A stretch of 64,000 bases of DNA from Ifrita kowaldi (GCA_013398055.1 VZRS01015024.1:186001-250000), one strand, 5' to 3'. Counted from the stretch's first letter, positions 25,667 to 40,230 are shown. Made by a program: numbers and translations. Notes: generated from the letters alone by a model not told the origin.

Positions 25667-26919
25667 CTAAGTCTTGAAAAAGTGAGAAGTAATAAAACCC
25701 TTCTAACAATCATATTAATGAAACATAAATTGCACAAGAGAGTTTGCATCTGTTGGCTTGCCAAAGCAGCTGTGGCTTTGAACTCTGCTGCCCACTCTGA
25801 AGCATGGCAGGACTTCCCTTAGTGCAGAACTTGCTGTTGTCCTCTTCCTCCAACATTTGGGAGTAATCAGCTCTTACAAACAGAAACAAGACTCTCCAAA
25901 CACAAAGGAAATGTACGCTGCTGCTCTGATCTGACAGTTCATAATGTTTCAGGCAAGTGCTCGCTTGAAAGCCGAGAGAGTAAAATGCAAGTGCAGTCTT
26001 GTTTTCTTCTCTCTGAATTGCTCCCTGTTTACTTCTCTCGATATGTCAGGCTATTTTTCTGTTATATCAGCTGCTGTTTATTTGAAGTGTATGGTAAAAG
26101 AGGGAAAAAAAACCTCTGGAAATACTTTCTCCTGTAGTTTTCCTATTACATTTCAAGGCATATTTTAGGTATAATTGAATGAATAGTTTCAGGGTAAGAA
26201 ATTACTTAAAAACTTTGCCATTTTCCCCTGAAGTGCACAAGGATTTCAGTATCAGTTTCTGTCTGCCTGCTCCCCAAAGACACTGCCTGTTGGTGTCTCT
26301 GGATTTCTTGCTTGCACAGAGCTGTGTGTTCCTGTAACGGGTCTGCTGCAGGTGCCAAAAGGGAAATTGAAAACCTGTTTCTGACCTGGAGATACTGGGC
26401 AGTGAGGAGGTGATAAAAATGAATGCCTGGCTTTCATGGAGTTATTACCATCCTTTAGCTTCCACTAAGGGAACTTTAAAATAGAAAGCATTATTTTTAG
26501 TTTGTATGGTGACAGGATTTTGAGATGATGTGTAAGTGCCCCAGAGCAGAACAGAACAGAAAAAAAGATTTAATACACTGAATATATGAATCTCTCCTTC
26601 CCACAGGTTTTTGCACAGATGGTCTTGGGGCAGTGCCAGAAACCTGCAGGTGCAGGAGGCCTTCCCTTAGTCCTCATTCCCTTCAGGCAGCTCTCAAACT
26701 CACAACTTTTTGAACCCTGAAAGTACATAGCTTTTTCTTTCTCAACAGATGAGGTAGAAAGGTTTTGCCAGCCAGCTAGAAAGCCTGTTGCTTGAAATGC
26801 TTTAGAACACTTTGTCTTCCCCTGTAAGATACAGCCAGCTGAAGAAAAAGATGTACAAGTTATAGCAAGGCTCAGAGCTGTTACTGATTGCCAGTGCTTT
26901 GCCCCACGGAAGGAGGTGA
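25667..26919 (+). repeat. Direct duplication, right copy (1,253 bases)
   Basis: This copy begins immediately after the N and continues without a break into unique sequence (agcagctctg...) at 26,920. Together with the left copy, which has unique sequence only on its left, this is what two overlapping contig ends look like when they are abutted instead of merged. Correcting it would shorten the region by about 1.25 kb. Confidence 0.95.
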
Positions 26920-27051
26920 AGCAGCTCTGTGGTGTTGCTACAGAAGCTGCAGCTCCTGAGCATCATCCTGAGAGATACAAGGGCCAGGAAGGCTACTCCA
27001 AAGACAGTGATTAATGCTGCTGTGTTTGTAAACTGATTCCTCACCGATCTG

Positions 27052-27203
27052 AAGGAAGCCTCTGGAGGTCATCTAATCCATACCTTTGCCTGAAGGAAAG
27101 GTAAACTCCACTTAAACCATTCCTTACGGACATTTGTCTAACCTGATCTCCCCACCAGAGATGGAGATGGGGCAACCTCCCTGAAGGATTTACTCCAGCA
27201 CTT
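27052..27203 (-). mobile_element. CR1 LINE fragment, minus strand
   Basis: Blocks in order resemble reverse-complement avian CR1 3' sequence: cctctggaggtcatctaatcca, then catttgtctaacctgatctcc, then agagatggagatggggcaacctccctg, then tccagcactt. Substitutions and small indels throughout show an old copy. It sits about 130 bases right of the duplicated block and is single-copy here. Confidence 0.7.
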
Positions 27204-30200
27204 GGCTCATTTGTCTCTCTCTCTTTGATCTTCAATTACACATTGCCTTTTGGCATCTGTCATAGTTCCTTAGCTTTTGTGATGTCCTTATTTGTGAGGC
27301 TTGAACTGGAAGTAAAATAGGGTGATTTGGACCTTCTAGGTTAATTTAAAATATGCAAGTGAGGGCCAAAAGAAAAGATGTATTTCTTTTGCTTAATGAG
27401 CTCTGCTAGTGTGTGGAATGGGTTAAATAGAGCTACTGTGCTTCCAACTACCTAAAGAGATATGAACAAATTCTGCTTCTGAAGCACATCATGCTGAATA
27501 ATTTAGGGACTTTGGGACTGCATACTGTACATAAAGGTATTGCAGGGCATAATACATCATTAGCATGTATAGAGGCTCTCTGTAATTTGAAATAGAAAAT
27601 ATATACAGTATCCTAGCAGGAAATACTGTATGCTTGATGAAAATTTCCTGTCTGAGAATTGGGGTCTTTGTCAAAACGACAGATCAAAACTCCAATGTGA
27701 AATTTGTGTTTTGATAAAATTAATGGGGCCCATCACTAGGACTTGAGAAAGCAGCTCCTGATGCTCCAACGGTGTAGTGGTCATAAATAAGCTGGATCAA
27801 TTTCCCAGAGAACATCTAGACAGGCACAACAAGTCTGCATTGCAGCACCTGGCAGCCTGGAGCGCGCTGGGCACGCAGGAGCCGAGGGGCCTGGCAGCAG
27901 CTCTGCTGTGGTTCTGGGGGATGTGCAGGCGCACATCGCATGTGGGATGCAGCTCTTAATGCACAGAGCTGCACAGCTTTGGGCCTGAGCTGTCACAGCT
28001 ACCCTGCCACGGCCCACTGTGGGTGTGCTGGGCACAGCCTGCTGGAACCTTGAGTGGTTTCAGGCCATGCTGCTTATGGTGTCGTTGTTTTGAACAAATA
28101 TTCAGTCAAAAGCATTTATATCTGTTAATAAGCAGATCGATTTTGTGTTTCTCAGTGCTTGTTGCTTGTAAGAGTGTTTTGTTAAGGTTTTTAGTAGGAG
28201 CTGGGAAGATGAGTCAAGGATTTCCATGAGGGAAGATCAATACGTGATTCATGTGATTCATCCATCTCACAGGAATTATGAGTGAAATATTGAGTGAAAA
28301 TGTGTATGGGACACCCAGCAGGCAGAACATCTCATTTGTTTAACTCGCTGGGAATAAACCATTCACCAACACTTCTGACTTACGCCTGTTAAAACTAAAC
28401 TTCCATCCTGAGCTGGTTCTCACTTTATGGCCCTTCTGTTCATTGATCTGTGCTGGATTTGCCCTAAAGCATCTTTATGCACACTGCATTATTCAATGCT
28501 ACCGAGCTCCATTAGAATTCTAATGAATACTGTAAAATTACCAGTAAAATGATGCTGGTCCTGCAAGCAGTCAGAATACTAAACCCAGTGCCACTGAGTT
28601 CTGGTGCCAGTTTTAAATCTTTGATGCTTTTAATGGTGAATATTAGAAAAACTGCATGCATCTATATTCATACCTGGTTTTGCGACATTCTCTGTGCTTA
28701 TGCAATGAACTGAGTAGAAGCAATACAATTCCACTGGAAACCTGGGCTTATTACTACTTTCTATGTCAGACTAATCTAAATAAAGAATTTCACTCAAATG
28801 AAATTACAATGCAGGATTTCTGTGCAAAATACCTTATAAATATCTGTTTAATAACCTGCTGAGGGAGGGCATTGGCTGCTTTGTGCTATTTCCATTGAAT
28901 GGCGCTGGGCTCTTCATTTTGTCTGACAAAGTTGCTGTGGAAAAAGGTTGGCACGTCTTTGCCTCATCCTCCAGAAGAGTATCTACTTGTTTCACAGGTG
29001 TGGTAAGACTAGGCTGGGAGCTCAGGGCATGACTTTCCCCACCATGAGTGATGAACACATTTATTGAACACATTTATATGTCAGGATGCCTTCAGAAAGC
29101 AGGAGCAGCACCAGAGCTCCAGAATAACTCTTCCAGTTCTAGGTCATCTCCAGCCAGAGGATGACTTGGCTGTGTTTCTGTTCAGCCATGTGTGTGTCTT
29201 AGAGCTTGACTGTGCCTTGTAAAAAGAAGGAGAGACTGACTGAAAAGTGCAGATTTCTGCAGATTGCATTGGGTGAAAAAATGAGCCCCTAACTTCCCAA
29301 GTAATTTTTCTTTTCCAAGATCATTGAAGCATTTCTGTAGTGTTTGATGGGGAATAGGATTCACATGGGCAATTGGGTGTCACTAAACCAAGAGATCATC
29401 CAGAGCCCTAATCCTGCCTCGTGTTGAATTATGGTACAAACTGGAGCAGTTTAACAGGAGAGATTAAATCTCTGCAGCCCAGATTTGGGGTGAACTCTTC
29501 GGCATTGAAAGCAGAACTTTGTATTCACACTCCAGGACAGACAGATTGAACTGTGGTTCCTGGTATAATTTGTGCATGAATTGTGGGAATGGTAGGAGGT
29601 TGAGGGGCTGAAAAGAGAGGGGGAGAGGGTAAGAGTCTCTTTTCTTACTTTTTTTCCTTGTAAATCCCTGCATGGATGATTTCTTACTTTTTTCTCTTTA
29701 AACAAATCTGCAAATGGAAATGCTTTATTTTGGATAAAAATAGGTACTGTGTTGGTACTTTTCACTTCTTTTTTCATCAGTTTGTCACTGATGACTAAGT
29801 GATGGAGTTCTGAGAAGTGTGGTTTTAGTTTAGCTCTAGAAACCCATGCAAGGTTTTCTCTTAAGCAGGTAACATCAAGGCATGATTTATTTCTGTTCCT
29901 CGGCTTCATCTGCCCATCTGTCCTATCTGTTTAGCCTCTATCATTGCAGATAGGAATTTCTTCCAAACATAGAACATGCCAGAATTTCTGCTTCTGTTTT
30001 AGACTGAAAGCCTACAACATCTGCAAATTAGAGCTGGCAACAGGAGAGAATGAATTAAAATGAAAATCTCTCTGTGGCTGATATAAATCACGATATAAAT
30101 CTCATACCCATCTGAGGTAGTTGTACATGAAAAAGTCTTCCTACAATCCTATTAACAAATGACTTTTTTTTTTTTTTTAAGTCAAACAAGTTTTTATCAC

Positions 30201-33200
30201 ATCCGGAAAGGAAAATGGGCGCAAAAAAAAAATTATGATGATTTAAATCTGAATTCTTATCAGTGCTGTAATTATTTCTGATTGTGTCAAACTCGCAGAG
30301 GTGGTTATAAACTGTACTCCATAGAATATTCTCAGCCCTAGAGTACTAGCAAACTGCCAGAAGATCAAAATAGACACACAAAAAAAAGTCAGTTTTCCAT
30401 ACAATTGGCATTAGTTTTATCATGATTTGATGCAAATAAGAATGGCATACATAATTATACAAGCAACTGATCATTTGCACATGCAGAAATGCAGTTTGAT
30501 GAAAATACAAACAAAGGAGAAATGCAGATTGTGTTTTCCTGTTTGCATATGTTGCTGTCTGTGCATCTATTTCCCAGGCTTGGAGCCCTCATTCTCTGGG
30601 GTGCTGAGGTTAAAGAGCAGTCCCTGGGCTTGGCTCCATGGTTGGAATTTCCAGATGGCTTTTTACGGTCAAGCATGAATTCAATGAAAAAGATGGTGTA
30701 ACATCCCTGATTTTTTTGAATGGAAGGCAAAATAAATCAAGTATATTTGCCAGCCCAAACCTCTGCCTTGGAATAATTAGGTTTGCAAATTTTCAGAGAT
30801 CCTACAGCCTATTTTTAAATATAGCTGGAAATGATGTCAAGCAGGGCAGCATCTTTACACTGCAGAGTAGGAAGGGGTCACTCACGAGATGTCTCATCTA
30901 AACAGTTTGTTTTGCAGGACTTTGTTACAGGTTTCGGAAAAAAGAAGGATTTCTGTGTCTCAATAAATACTGGAAGGATAAATCACTTTGGCTCTTATCA
31001 GTACTTTTTATTCTAGTCTATTATTTCTGTTATCATAATTAATTCATTCTGTGCTTACAGGAAACTTAACAAGATTCAGACTTTCCATTTCTCTGTCTTC
31101 TCTTTTTCAAGCTCAACACCAGACTGATTCCCCTCTCCTCTGTTTTCTTTCAGTGCCTCTTCTCACCCCACTTGACCAATTCAGGTTCCATCAACCTTCT
31201 TGACAACCGTGACCGGAGGTACTTGTGCTCTTTTCAATCTTTCAATGGGTTTTATTTCTGCTCACACTCAACAATTCATTAACTTCTAATTTTTTTTCAG
31301 GTGTAAAAGCAGTGCTATTTCTCCTTTTTTAATCTTGTCCTTAGCCTGGCTTTGATTCCACAAGTCAAAAGGCTTTTTAACATGCATGGTGTGTGGAACA
31401 AGGCGGGCTTTGGCAGGTTGCTGACCTGGTGTCAGTAAGCCAGAGAGCATCAGCACGTCCCTGCCAGGCAGTCACCTTTCCTCTGTCCCCTTCAGTTTTC
31501 TTAGACTGACTTTGAAGGAAGCAACACCACTTTCTTCATCCTTTCATTTATGACTCCAGTTCTTTTCATTTTGATCTCACTTTGAATAGCAATTGGAAAA
31601 AAAATCTTCAAGCTCATATTCAGTGTCTAGGGATTTAGCACAGTCATGTTAGAAACAGGTCAAAGTAGCTCCATCTGAAGTTGAATTCAAGTAGTGCTGA
31701 TGTATTTTTAATTTGTGTTTGTGTGAGTAATAGAAGGAAGGCACTTTGCTGTGCAGATGCTGGTGTCTGAAATGGATTTACATGGATGTTTTATTAGATT
31801 AACGACAGGTTTTGAGATACTCATAGTTGTGTGGTTGTTTTTAATCTTACTACTGGGTGAATTCTGAGGTCTTGCTGAGCAGTAGCAAAAATTATATTCT
31901 GAAAACTGTGCGCTGTGGAACCTTCTATAGAAACACAGAAGTCTGGATGGTGGTTTGAGTTGTGGGAACTATGTGGTTCTTCAGATTCCTGGGGTGTTTC
32001 ATGGCTTAGATGGCTGTTCTGCACCAGGAAATGGACGGTGCTGTCTACATCAATGCTGCAATGACAATTTAAAATGATGGCAGTGGTCCTGCACTGGAAG
32101 CAGACTTTGTGCTTGTCTCCTTATGACTTGTGGAAGTACCAGCCAGTCTGCTTATATATGAGAAGTTTTGAGGCTATTTCCTTAAAATCTTTAATGACAG
32201 AGGAGACACCTTAAGTAACAACTTCTAAGATTTGTCTTCCTGAGCGCCTGAGGAGACCAGCAGCTTTGCAAGTGGGAGATGAGGCAGGTGAAGGAAATAC
32301 AACGACTGTGTAGGAGATAGCAAGGCAAATTCAGGTCATCTGTACAGCACAGCAGAACTTTCTGTGGCAGGAGGCTAATTCAGCTCTGCAGCTCCTTGGA
32401 GCTCCATGGTGAGGAGTCTCCCAACTAACACACAAATGACTCGGCAGCTTTCCAGGGAAATGCCTGGGTGAGGCCTAGGGCTGAGTGTTGCTGGGCACGT
32501 CTCAGGCCTGTGCTGTGGGAGCAGGGGAGCTGCACTGCTGGTGGTGAATTCCCCTGTAACTCTCTGTAAGACAGAGAACAAGAATTAAGAGCAAGAGTAG
32601 CTGCTGTGGCTTTTCCTTTGCAGGTTTTGCAGACTGTTGTAATGCAGCCAGGTAATAAAAGCCTGTCTGGGTGGTTGGCTGAGGTCTGCAGGAATTCCTC
32701 ATTATCTCTCTGAAATTCTTTTGTCATTCTTTTGTATGTATGTACAAAGTGTTCTGTGTGTAATTTCACTGCCATGGGAGGGAGCGTGTCCCAACCTTAT
32801 TCTGGTTGCACACTTTGTGTTGCTGTGAAAACAGATTGCTGCTGATAATAAATATTTTAAGGCTACTTTTAAACAACATGAGAAAAGGTCACTCTTTCTG
32901 AGATTATATCTGAGACATATGCTTCCAGTTTTGTCAAACTTTTCCTGTTTAAGTGGAAAGTTATTTTTTGCGCAGAGCAGAGGACATTATGAAAAATGTT
33001 GATGATTACTCATTTCAAGTGGCAGCAGTGTTGTGACTCACTCTTTTCATGGGCATCATTCCCTACATTCATAATGGATTTTGAAAATTGGAACTGGCTT
33101 CTGTCAACACAATGAAATATTAATGAATGCAGGGTTGCATAATACAGTTTTTGCATAGTGTAACTTTTCCCAGGAAATGAAATGACCACCTCTTAAAAAT

Positions 33201-33584
33201 AAACTGGGGGAAATGCTTTGTAGTCTTATTTTCCTGTGAGCCAAAAGGTATTTGGGTGAAATCTTGAATATCTGTGCATTGGCATATTTGTTGCATACGG
33301 AGGCTCTGCATCAGATTTGGTGCATCAGATTAAATGGTTCATTTCAATGACTGCTGCATTAGTTGTAGCCATTTAATTATCCTTTTGGGTATGGAACAGC
33401 TCCAGATCTGTCTAAAAGTATACACTGCACAAGCAAGGCAGTGAGGATACTGAGGACAGTGGAAAACCAGGAGTTCATCAGCACACATAAGTAAACATTT
33501 TCTGAAAAAAATGGTATGGGAACTTTCTTCCAGACAGCAGACAGAGATGCTTGACTGGTCCCTCAGCTCTTGTCAATCAGTCCA

Positions 33585-33860
33585 TGAATCAATCAAATTG
33601 TACTTTATGTACGGATTAAATTTAATCTGCCCTTGGTTACTGCCTAACCCTTGAAATGACAGCACGAGCCTTTTGTTGTTACCTAAGGCTGTAAGCAGGG
33701 ATTTGGGTCAAGGCCTTCAGCAACAACTTGGGGAAAACAACTGGATTTTCCACAGTCAAGGGAAGGGTAACAAATAATAGCAAAGCCCATTAATCCTCTT
33801 TTCCATTAGTGGCAATGTCAGATAAAGCTGCTTTGTGACTCTTGAGGAATGTTACATGGA
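33585..33860. promoter_or_regulatory. Enhancer-like stretch with K50-homeodomain motifs
   Basis: It contains a perfect 14-base palindrome GATTAAATTTAATC (33,614-33,627) extended to GGATTA on its left, and a separate TAATCC at 33,791, all typical of OTX/PITX/CRX-type homeodomain sites, plus a GATA core (agataaag) near 33,822. No frame is convincing. The regulatory reading is inferred from motif clustering, which is weak evidence without conservation. Confidence 0.2.
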
Positions 33861-36800
33861 TGATTTATTGCATGTGTAGTTTTAGATGTAAGTGTAATTT
33901 TGAATCGTGGTACCTCTACAGACTCATCAGGAGATAGAGTAGAATAGCAGACGAATTACAGCACCATATAATGGGCAGTTTATGTACCTCTCTTCAGCTG
34001 CTTTCTCAGCCTTTTCAGTTAGTTCTGGCTCCTTTGGGTGGATGTGAGCCTCATTTGCTGCAGAGGCTGACAGGACACTTTGTGGTAACTGGTGAAATTA
34101 AAAAACCGCTTCCTTTGATGATGCACTTGGAGAATGGGTTTCAGTTGGTTGCTTTTCTCCTGCTTGTTTGCTGTTTGCCATATGACTGTTCATAAGAATG
34201 AACTAGTAATAAATTAATTTGTCTACTCCACAGCACAGATGCAAAGAGTAGTTACGGTTTTATAAACATTTTTAATACTGGAGATTCATTTTAATGGCAT
34301 TTAAGGAGGAATATTTACCCTGTATTGAAGAGTGGGCTGATAATGAATGAACTCTAAACTTCCGTCTCTATTACAAATTTAACATCGCTATTGATTTCAA
34401 GATGCAAACTGCTTTATGCCAGGAGATGACTGTTCCTCAAGTTCTCCTTAAAAGCACTGCTGTTCCTGACCCCAGCTGCATTTGCTTCTGGGAGAGGACT
34501 CAGCTACTTTTTTATTCTGCTGGAAATTCACTGCGCAAAACGAGAATGTGATGGAGCGATGAGCGTGGTGCACCTGCAGGCCGGGCGCAGGCACTTGGCA
34601 GCAGCATGACTCAACCCTCCATCCTCCCAGCCTGGCATTCAGCTGGATCTGCCTTATGTTTGACTAAGAAATAATCTTCTAGGTTCTAGACAAATGCATC
34701 TTCCTAGAACTTATTTACTACATGTTTTATTTAAAGATTTAAGATACGTTTGTGCGTCGTCGTGGTTTGCTTAGATCTGCACTGTGATTGTGCTTTGGTA
34801 ATCACTTTAAAACTGTGCAATGCAAGGCAATTGAGGAAGAACACGCAGAAATGATTTCAAAACTGGTTCTTTTTCAAAAGAGAGCTGTTAAACAGGTTAG
34901 TCAGAACCGTGAGTCACCCCAATTGAGTCACGCTTACTTTTTGGTGGCTATAGATTATCTGGTTTTCCTGTTTCTCCACGCAGCTATGAGTAATGCTGTG
35001 GTAGGAACTGTACTGCTTTGGAGAATGGCTTTTCCCTGCTCTGCCTGAACACATTTATGCATTGGGCAGTTTATAAAGTCATTCTTTAGCCCATTCTCTC
35101 AAAACACTTGAGGGGCTGGTTGCATGATAAAAGCGATGAGAAATGTGCCAAGTGTGGCATGAAATGTGGCATTGAGGGGAGAGAAAAGAGAGCAAGGGCC
35201 CTCACTACCAATCCATGATTGGCACCACTTCTGTGGGTCTAGTAGGAAATACTAATAGTTATCCTGGTTGGCATTATCCCTTGTGCACCCACAGGAACTT
35301 TGGGGTAGTTAATCAGAACAGAGAAGATCTGTGAGGAACAGAGAAAAGGAGGGGGTGGGAGAGAAGAACAAATATGCCCTGAGATGGTAACTGGGTTGGT
35401 GCCTTAATAACTGTTGGAGCTGAGTTTGGGTGTGTTGGAGGATTTTTTTTCTATATTTGTAGTGAGCATGCATCAACACAGCTGTAGTGTGAGGCATAAT
35501 CCTAGAGCCTTTACAACCATCATCCCAGACACCGAATTAGCAGTGTATGTATTGGCCAAGTGCTCTCAGCTTGGTGGCTACCTAAAATTAGTCTGAAACT
35601 AGGTGTGTAGGTGCTTAAGTGTGGGTTTGAGAGCCTGGATTTGGGTTAGAAAGTGTAGGCTGTAGCTCTTCAAGCTTCAGCAAAGAGAGGGAAGATACTG
35701 TAGCTCTGAATATGCCTACATTTAGACTACAGTATTCATTGCTCTTTTTTAATAAGTACTGTCAGCATTTTTCTTAATATAAAGGCAAGTTATCCTTTCC
35801 TTGTAATATTAAAAAAAGATATTACAGTCAGGTTTTAAAGGATTATTTATTATTTTTCACTGGCTCTGCTTCTGAGAATTTTTCTAAAGGCTCTAATTCT
35901 CTCTAAAACTGGATAGCTCACCTAGAAATAGAACTTTTTTCCGTGATTGGTATCATTCTGATTGATGCTGCAGAACTGCTAGATGGAAAATATTATTAAA
36001 ATTAGAATGAAAATGTCTTTCTCGTATTTACAACTCTCTCTGAGTAGTGTAAAACCAAAACCAATTTTCTCTAGTTTATCAAAGGGTCAAGGGACTTACA
36101 ATTTGAGATAGAAAATGGGATCATGTCATTAAGAACACTTGATGTGCTTTACAACAAAGGATTCAAATGCTTTAAAAAGGAAAAGTAATTCACACTGCCC
36201 TTTTGCAATAGAAGGCAAAGTGGTAAAGCTGCTTTCTGCATAAATTTCTTTCCCACATGGTTCTGCTTCCTTTCAGCAGATCTATACAGGAAATATTCAA
36301 GTCACAAATACTTTGCATTGGGACCAAATTTAAGTGAACAAGTTCATTTGTTTGGGGTCAGCAGTTGTTGTGAAGTTGCACAAGGTCTTCCCAGAGAAAA
36401 TGATTGCCTTCAGATTCTTTTTGAACCTTAAAAGCTGTTGCAAACCTGGGATGAGAACATATTCAAACAAATAACTGACTGAAAGGGAGGACAATGCATT
36501 TCATAACCGAAGGGCTGAGTGCTGCCCTCTGTGTGTGGCACAGCCCTTCAGTGGGCTGATCCTGGACACCCCTGTGAGATGTTCTGGGTCAGGAGAAGAA
36601 AGCTCTGCTGCAAAGTCTTGCTAAGTGAGGTTTGTCCTCGCCCTTGGAAGAGGACCTCCTCTTAGGAGTTGGAAACAACTACTAAACTTGTCCCTGGGAA
36701 GGAAGTGGCTGTTGTAGAACCTTTCTGTGGTGCCATGGAAGGTAAATGACCTGTGGCCTGGCTATGTCAGGACTCAGACCCTGGTATCTGGGGCAAGAGA

Positions 36801-39800
36801 CTCCGTTACCTGAGGAAAGGGGATGTCCCAAGGGCCTGGCACAGGACATGTCTACAGCCAGGCTCGGGCTCGGTGCTATCTCAGGACGCCCCTGAGCAAG
36901 GGAGTCAAGCCAGCCCACAAGATAAACACACACACACTTTAGCAGGAGGCAGTGCAGCAGGAGGATAAAAAGGCAAGAGCACAGATGGTGTGTGGTTATG
37001 TGGATATTTCCTCGGCTTTGTGAAGAAATTAGGTCCTGTGTTCCAGTGACTGCCACAGGTTCCTCTCCTCCCCAAATACCACTATACAAAAGAAAACCCT
37101 TCTAAGTAATGAGAAAATAAATTTGAATATGTGTATAAGACATTTATGCTTCATAACATGTGCCATTTTCTTATATTTTCACTAGGGTTCTGGTTTTATG
37201 CCACAAAGTTGAATATTATGTAAGAGGATTGTATTATTTAATTTCTGTAGAGTGTTGTGAGCAGTCCTGGATGTTTTACCGTGTTGAAAGACACAATGTG
37301 CTGAGAATGTGCATTTGGGTGAAATACAATTTCCTCTGTCTTTCCCTCAATATAAAGAAAAAAATACTTTGCTTACTGGAAAAAACCACAAACCACAACC
37401 AAATCCAACAAAACCAAAGCAACTCAAAATGTACTGAAAGTTAAACATATTCTCAGGCTTTGGAAGGACAAACTCATACCTATGCTGAGGAGCTGTGGAT
37501 TGCCCTGGTAAATTAGAATAGTGCATGGTAGGACACAAACACAGACCATGAGCCTGGATAGAAACAGAAGCCAAACAGAGGACTACTTGCTAGGAGAAGA
37601 AATTAAAACAGCACGGTAGAAGCTGAGCAGGAATTGACCACTGACTGTGGCTGCTAATATTTGGTGGCTTATTCACAGCATTTCGGTGAAATACAAGCGC
37701 AGGGGAATATAGTATAACTGATGAGACTTTCCTGATGTCAGTGGATCACGGTATTAGAAAAGTTAATGGCCTGAATCAGTGGGTTTCAAATGTCACTGAC
37801 TACACATTTTAGTGAATAGTAATTCAGAAAACAACTTGGAAAGAAAATGTAGGATTCGTTACCATGCACTTCTTATGGCAGAAAGGAGAATGAGCAACTG
37901 GAGATTTATAAACCCCCACAAAAATGGATGAGCTAATGCCCAGAAGACCTCCCTCAGCTGCCCATCATAACTGTGTTTTACACTGGGACTGTTTGCTTAT
38001 ATTTGCTGGATTTATTCTGGATTTTGCTTGTGCCTTCCTATTATATTCCCCAACATGAGTTTCCATTCTTTTGTCTACCACATTGTTTTCTTTTCTGACA
38101 TGTGGACAGCTTTTCCTCTCTATGAGATCAAGATGGCTGGGAAGAAATATTATGTCTGAATTGACAGCCAGGAGTAAGTTGACTGAATGCAGTTCTTTGT
38201 AGGATTTTTCCATGGCTCAGAATGGGCTCCAGAGGGGCCTGTGAGAATTTGGATCTGTCTTGGGTTGATATTTATATGATGCACGTAGCAAGTTCAGGAA
38301 AGAGCATATAAATAAACACATTACATCAATTTTGACTTAATGACATTGGCTTCTTCTCTGACCATACTTGCCCCTGAAATTAATAAGCACTTGGCAAAGA
38401 AGTAACCAGATTCAAATGTATAAAAATACTGACTGCAGTGAATGGGGTTAAAAACCTCTCTGTGGGATCCCATGTCTTGCACAGTTGTATCTGATGTGTG
38501 CAAATGGAGATTCCTTGCTTGTCCCTGTTTCTGGTGTTGGAAGGAATATATTCAGGTTTCCAGAGATTTGAAGTGTTCAGAGTAATGCAGAGTAAAGCTA
38601 AATTCACTGCTAATCATCCCTGTGTTACTGTCTGTATTTCCTTTTCCAAAAGAAAAGCAGTTTTGGTTATTTATTATGACACAGGAGACTTAAGTTACAG
38701 GTTGTACTTTCATAACTGCATTTATTGTTATTCTCTTTCTGAACTTCAGTCAGCATTCCCGGTGTCACACAAACAGTAGTGGTTATTCAGAGTTCTCTGA
38801 ATGTGATCTAAATACATAAATAGTAGTTTGTTAAGTGGCATAAGCATCATATTATGGTGTAGTTTTACATTTCATGTTTTGGGTTATTTTATACGTTAAT
38901 ACTTCATAATCTGTCTGTATCAGTTAGGTTTTCCTGCAGTGCAACAAAAATAGAAAATAGGAAGTAAGCTCTCGAGAAAGAAATATTCAAGGGCTTGGAT
39001 GTTCTGTCTTCATACCCAAAATTCGGGCACATCAGGTCACAGGGATCAGTCCTATTGGGCCATAAATACTATGGGCAATATCCTTGGGTGGTGTAATCAG
39101 CAAAGCTTTGCACGAGCCCCTGGTGCAGCTGCCCAGCCCTCTGAGAGCAGCCTGTGGGTGCTTTCTGCTGGTGGTCAGGGGGTAGAAGCACCCATGCAGG
39201 TTTTGTAAACTAGAAAGAGGTTTAGGGAGGATTCATTGCAAATCTGTCTTTTGTGTTAGCTGACCTGTCCCTCAGATATCAGCAGGACTAATCAGTGAAG
39301 GTCATGTGCTGCACAGTAACGCCTGGGGGGAAGGCCAGGTGTCCTCTGAAAGCAGGTAATTGCTGATAATGGAACTCCTTGGCAATGCCCATTAAAGAGG
39401 TGCTTCTGTGTGTCACTGAGAATAAGCTCTGAAATTAGACAGCAATTGCTTTAGGTTGGTTTTGATACATGTCTTCTAGATTGGTATTGATTTTGTTTTG
39501 TATCATTCTGGCTCCTCTGCTGCTGGGAAGATAAAGCTCCAGGTGAGGCAAGGTAGTATGAGCTGGTCTGCTAGTTACATGGAGTGAGAGTCTGCAAAAG
39601 TACTCATAGGTGAGTGCATTACTACAGGCAGGTGTGCAAAAAGACAAATACTGAAGCCTTTGGGGTTTATGATTCTGTGAATGGAGGTTTGGAATGAACA
39701 TAAACGTAAAAATTAAAGATATGTGTGTATTTTTTCCTCATCTTGCAATGTTCAGAGGAGAAACTGGTTATGAATTAGTGCTGTGTTGAGTCTAGCCTGA

Positions 39801-40061
39801 CTGGTGTAAACCTGCTGGAAATAGTTTTGTCATCTGTGACAGTGTTAAATCATCTGCAGAGGATCACTGCAGCTGAGTAGTAGCTCAGTCAGTAGCACCA
39901 CTTAGGCTGGTACAGCTGGGCTTATCATGTAGCCCTGTGAGTGCTGGATAATGATTCTTGGGGATCTCTACAGAGATTTTCAGCAGAGCTGATGGGACTT
40001 CACAAAACAGCTTGTTCTTTAATAACAAAACTAGAGGCACAGTTCTGTATTTCCCATTTAG

Positions 40062-40230
40062 CACCCTTCCTCAGACCAGAGGAGAGGCCAGTATGAAGTC
40101 AGCCGATGCTGATCAAGCAGGGCACCAGGAGTGGTGCAGCCTTCCAGCAGAGCTTGGTGTGGGCTCCCTGCCCCAGCAGTTGCCTGTGCTGGTGGCAGCT
40201 CTCCCACTGCCACTGTTGGTGCTTGCTCAG
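40062..40230 (+). other. Candidate 169-base exon of unknown transcript
   Basis: The segment is preceded by a T-rich tract ending ttcccatttag and followed by a strong donor, CAG|gtatgt. One frame is open across the whole segment and includes an ATG about 33 bases in, followed by an ordinary stretch ending in a leucine-rich run. I do not recognise the peptide. It could be an upstream alternative exon of FAM13C, a lncRNA exon or a chance pairing of splice-like signals. Confidence 0.2.
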
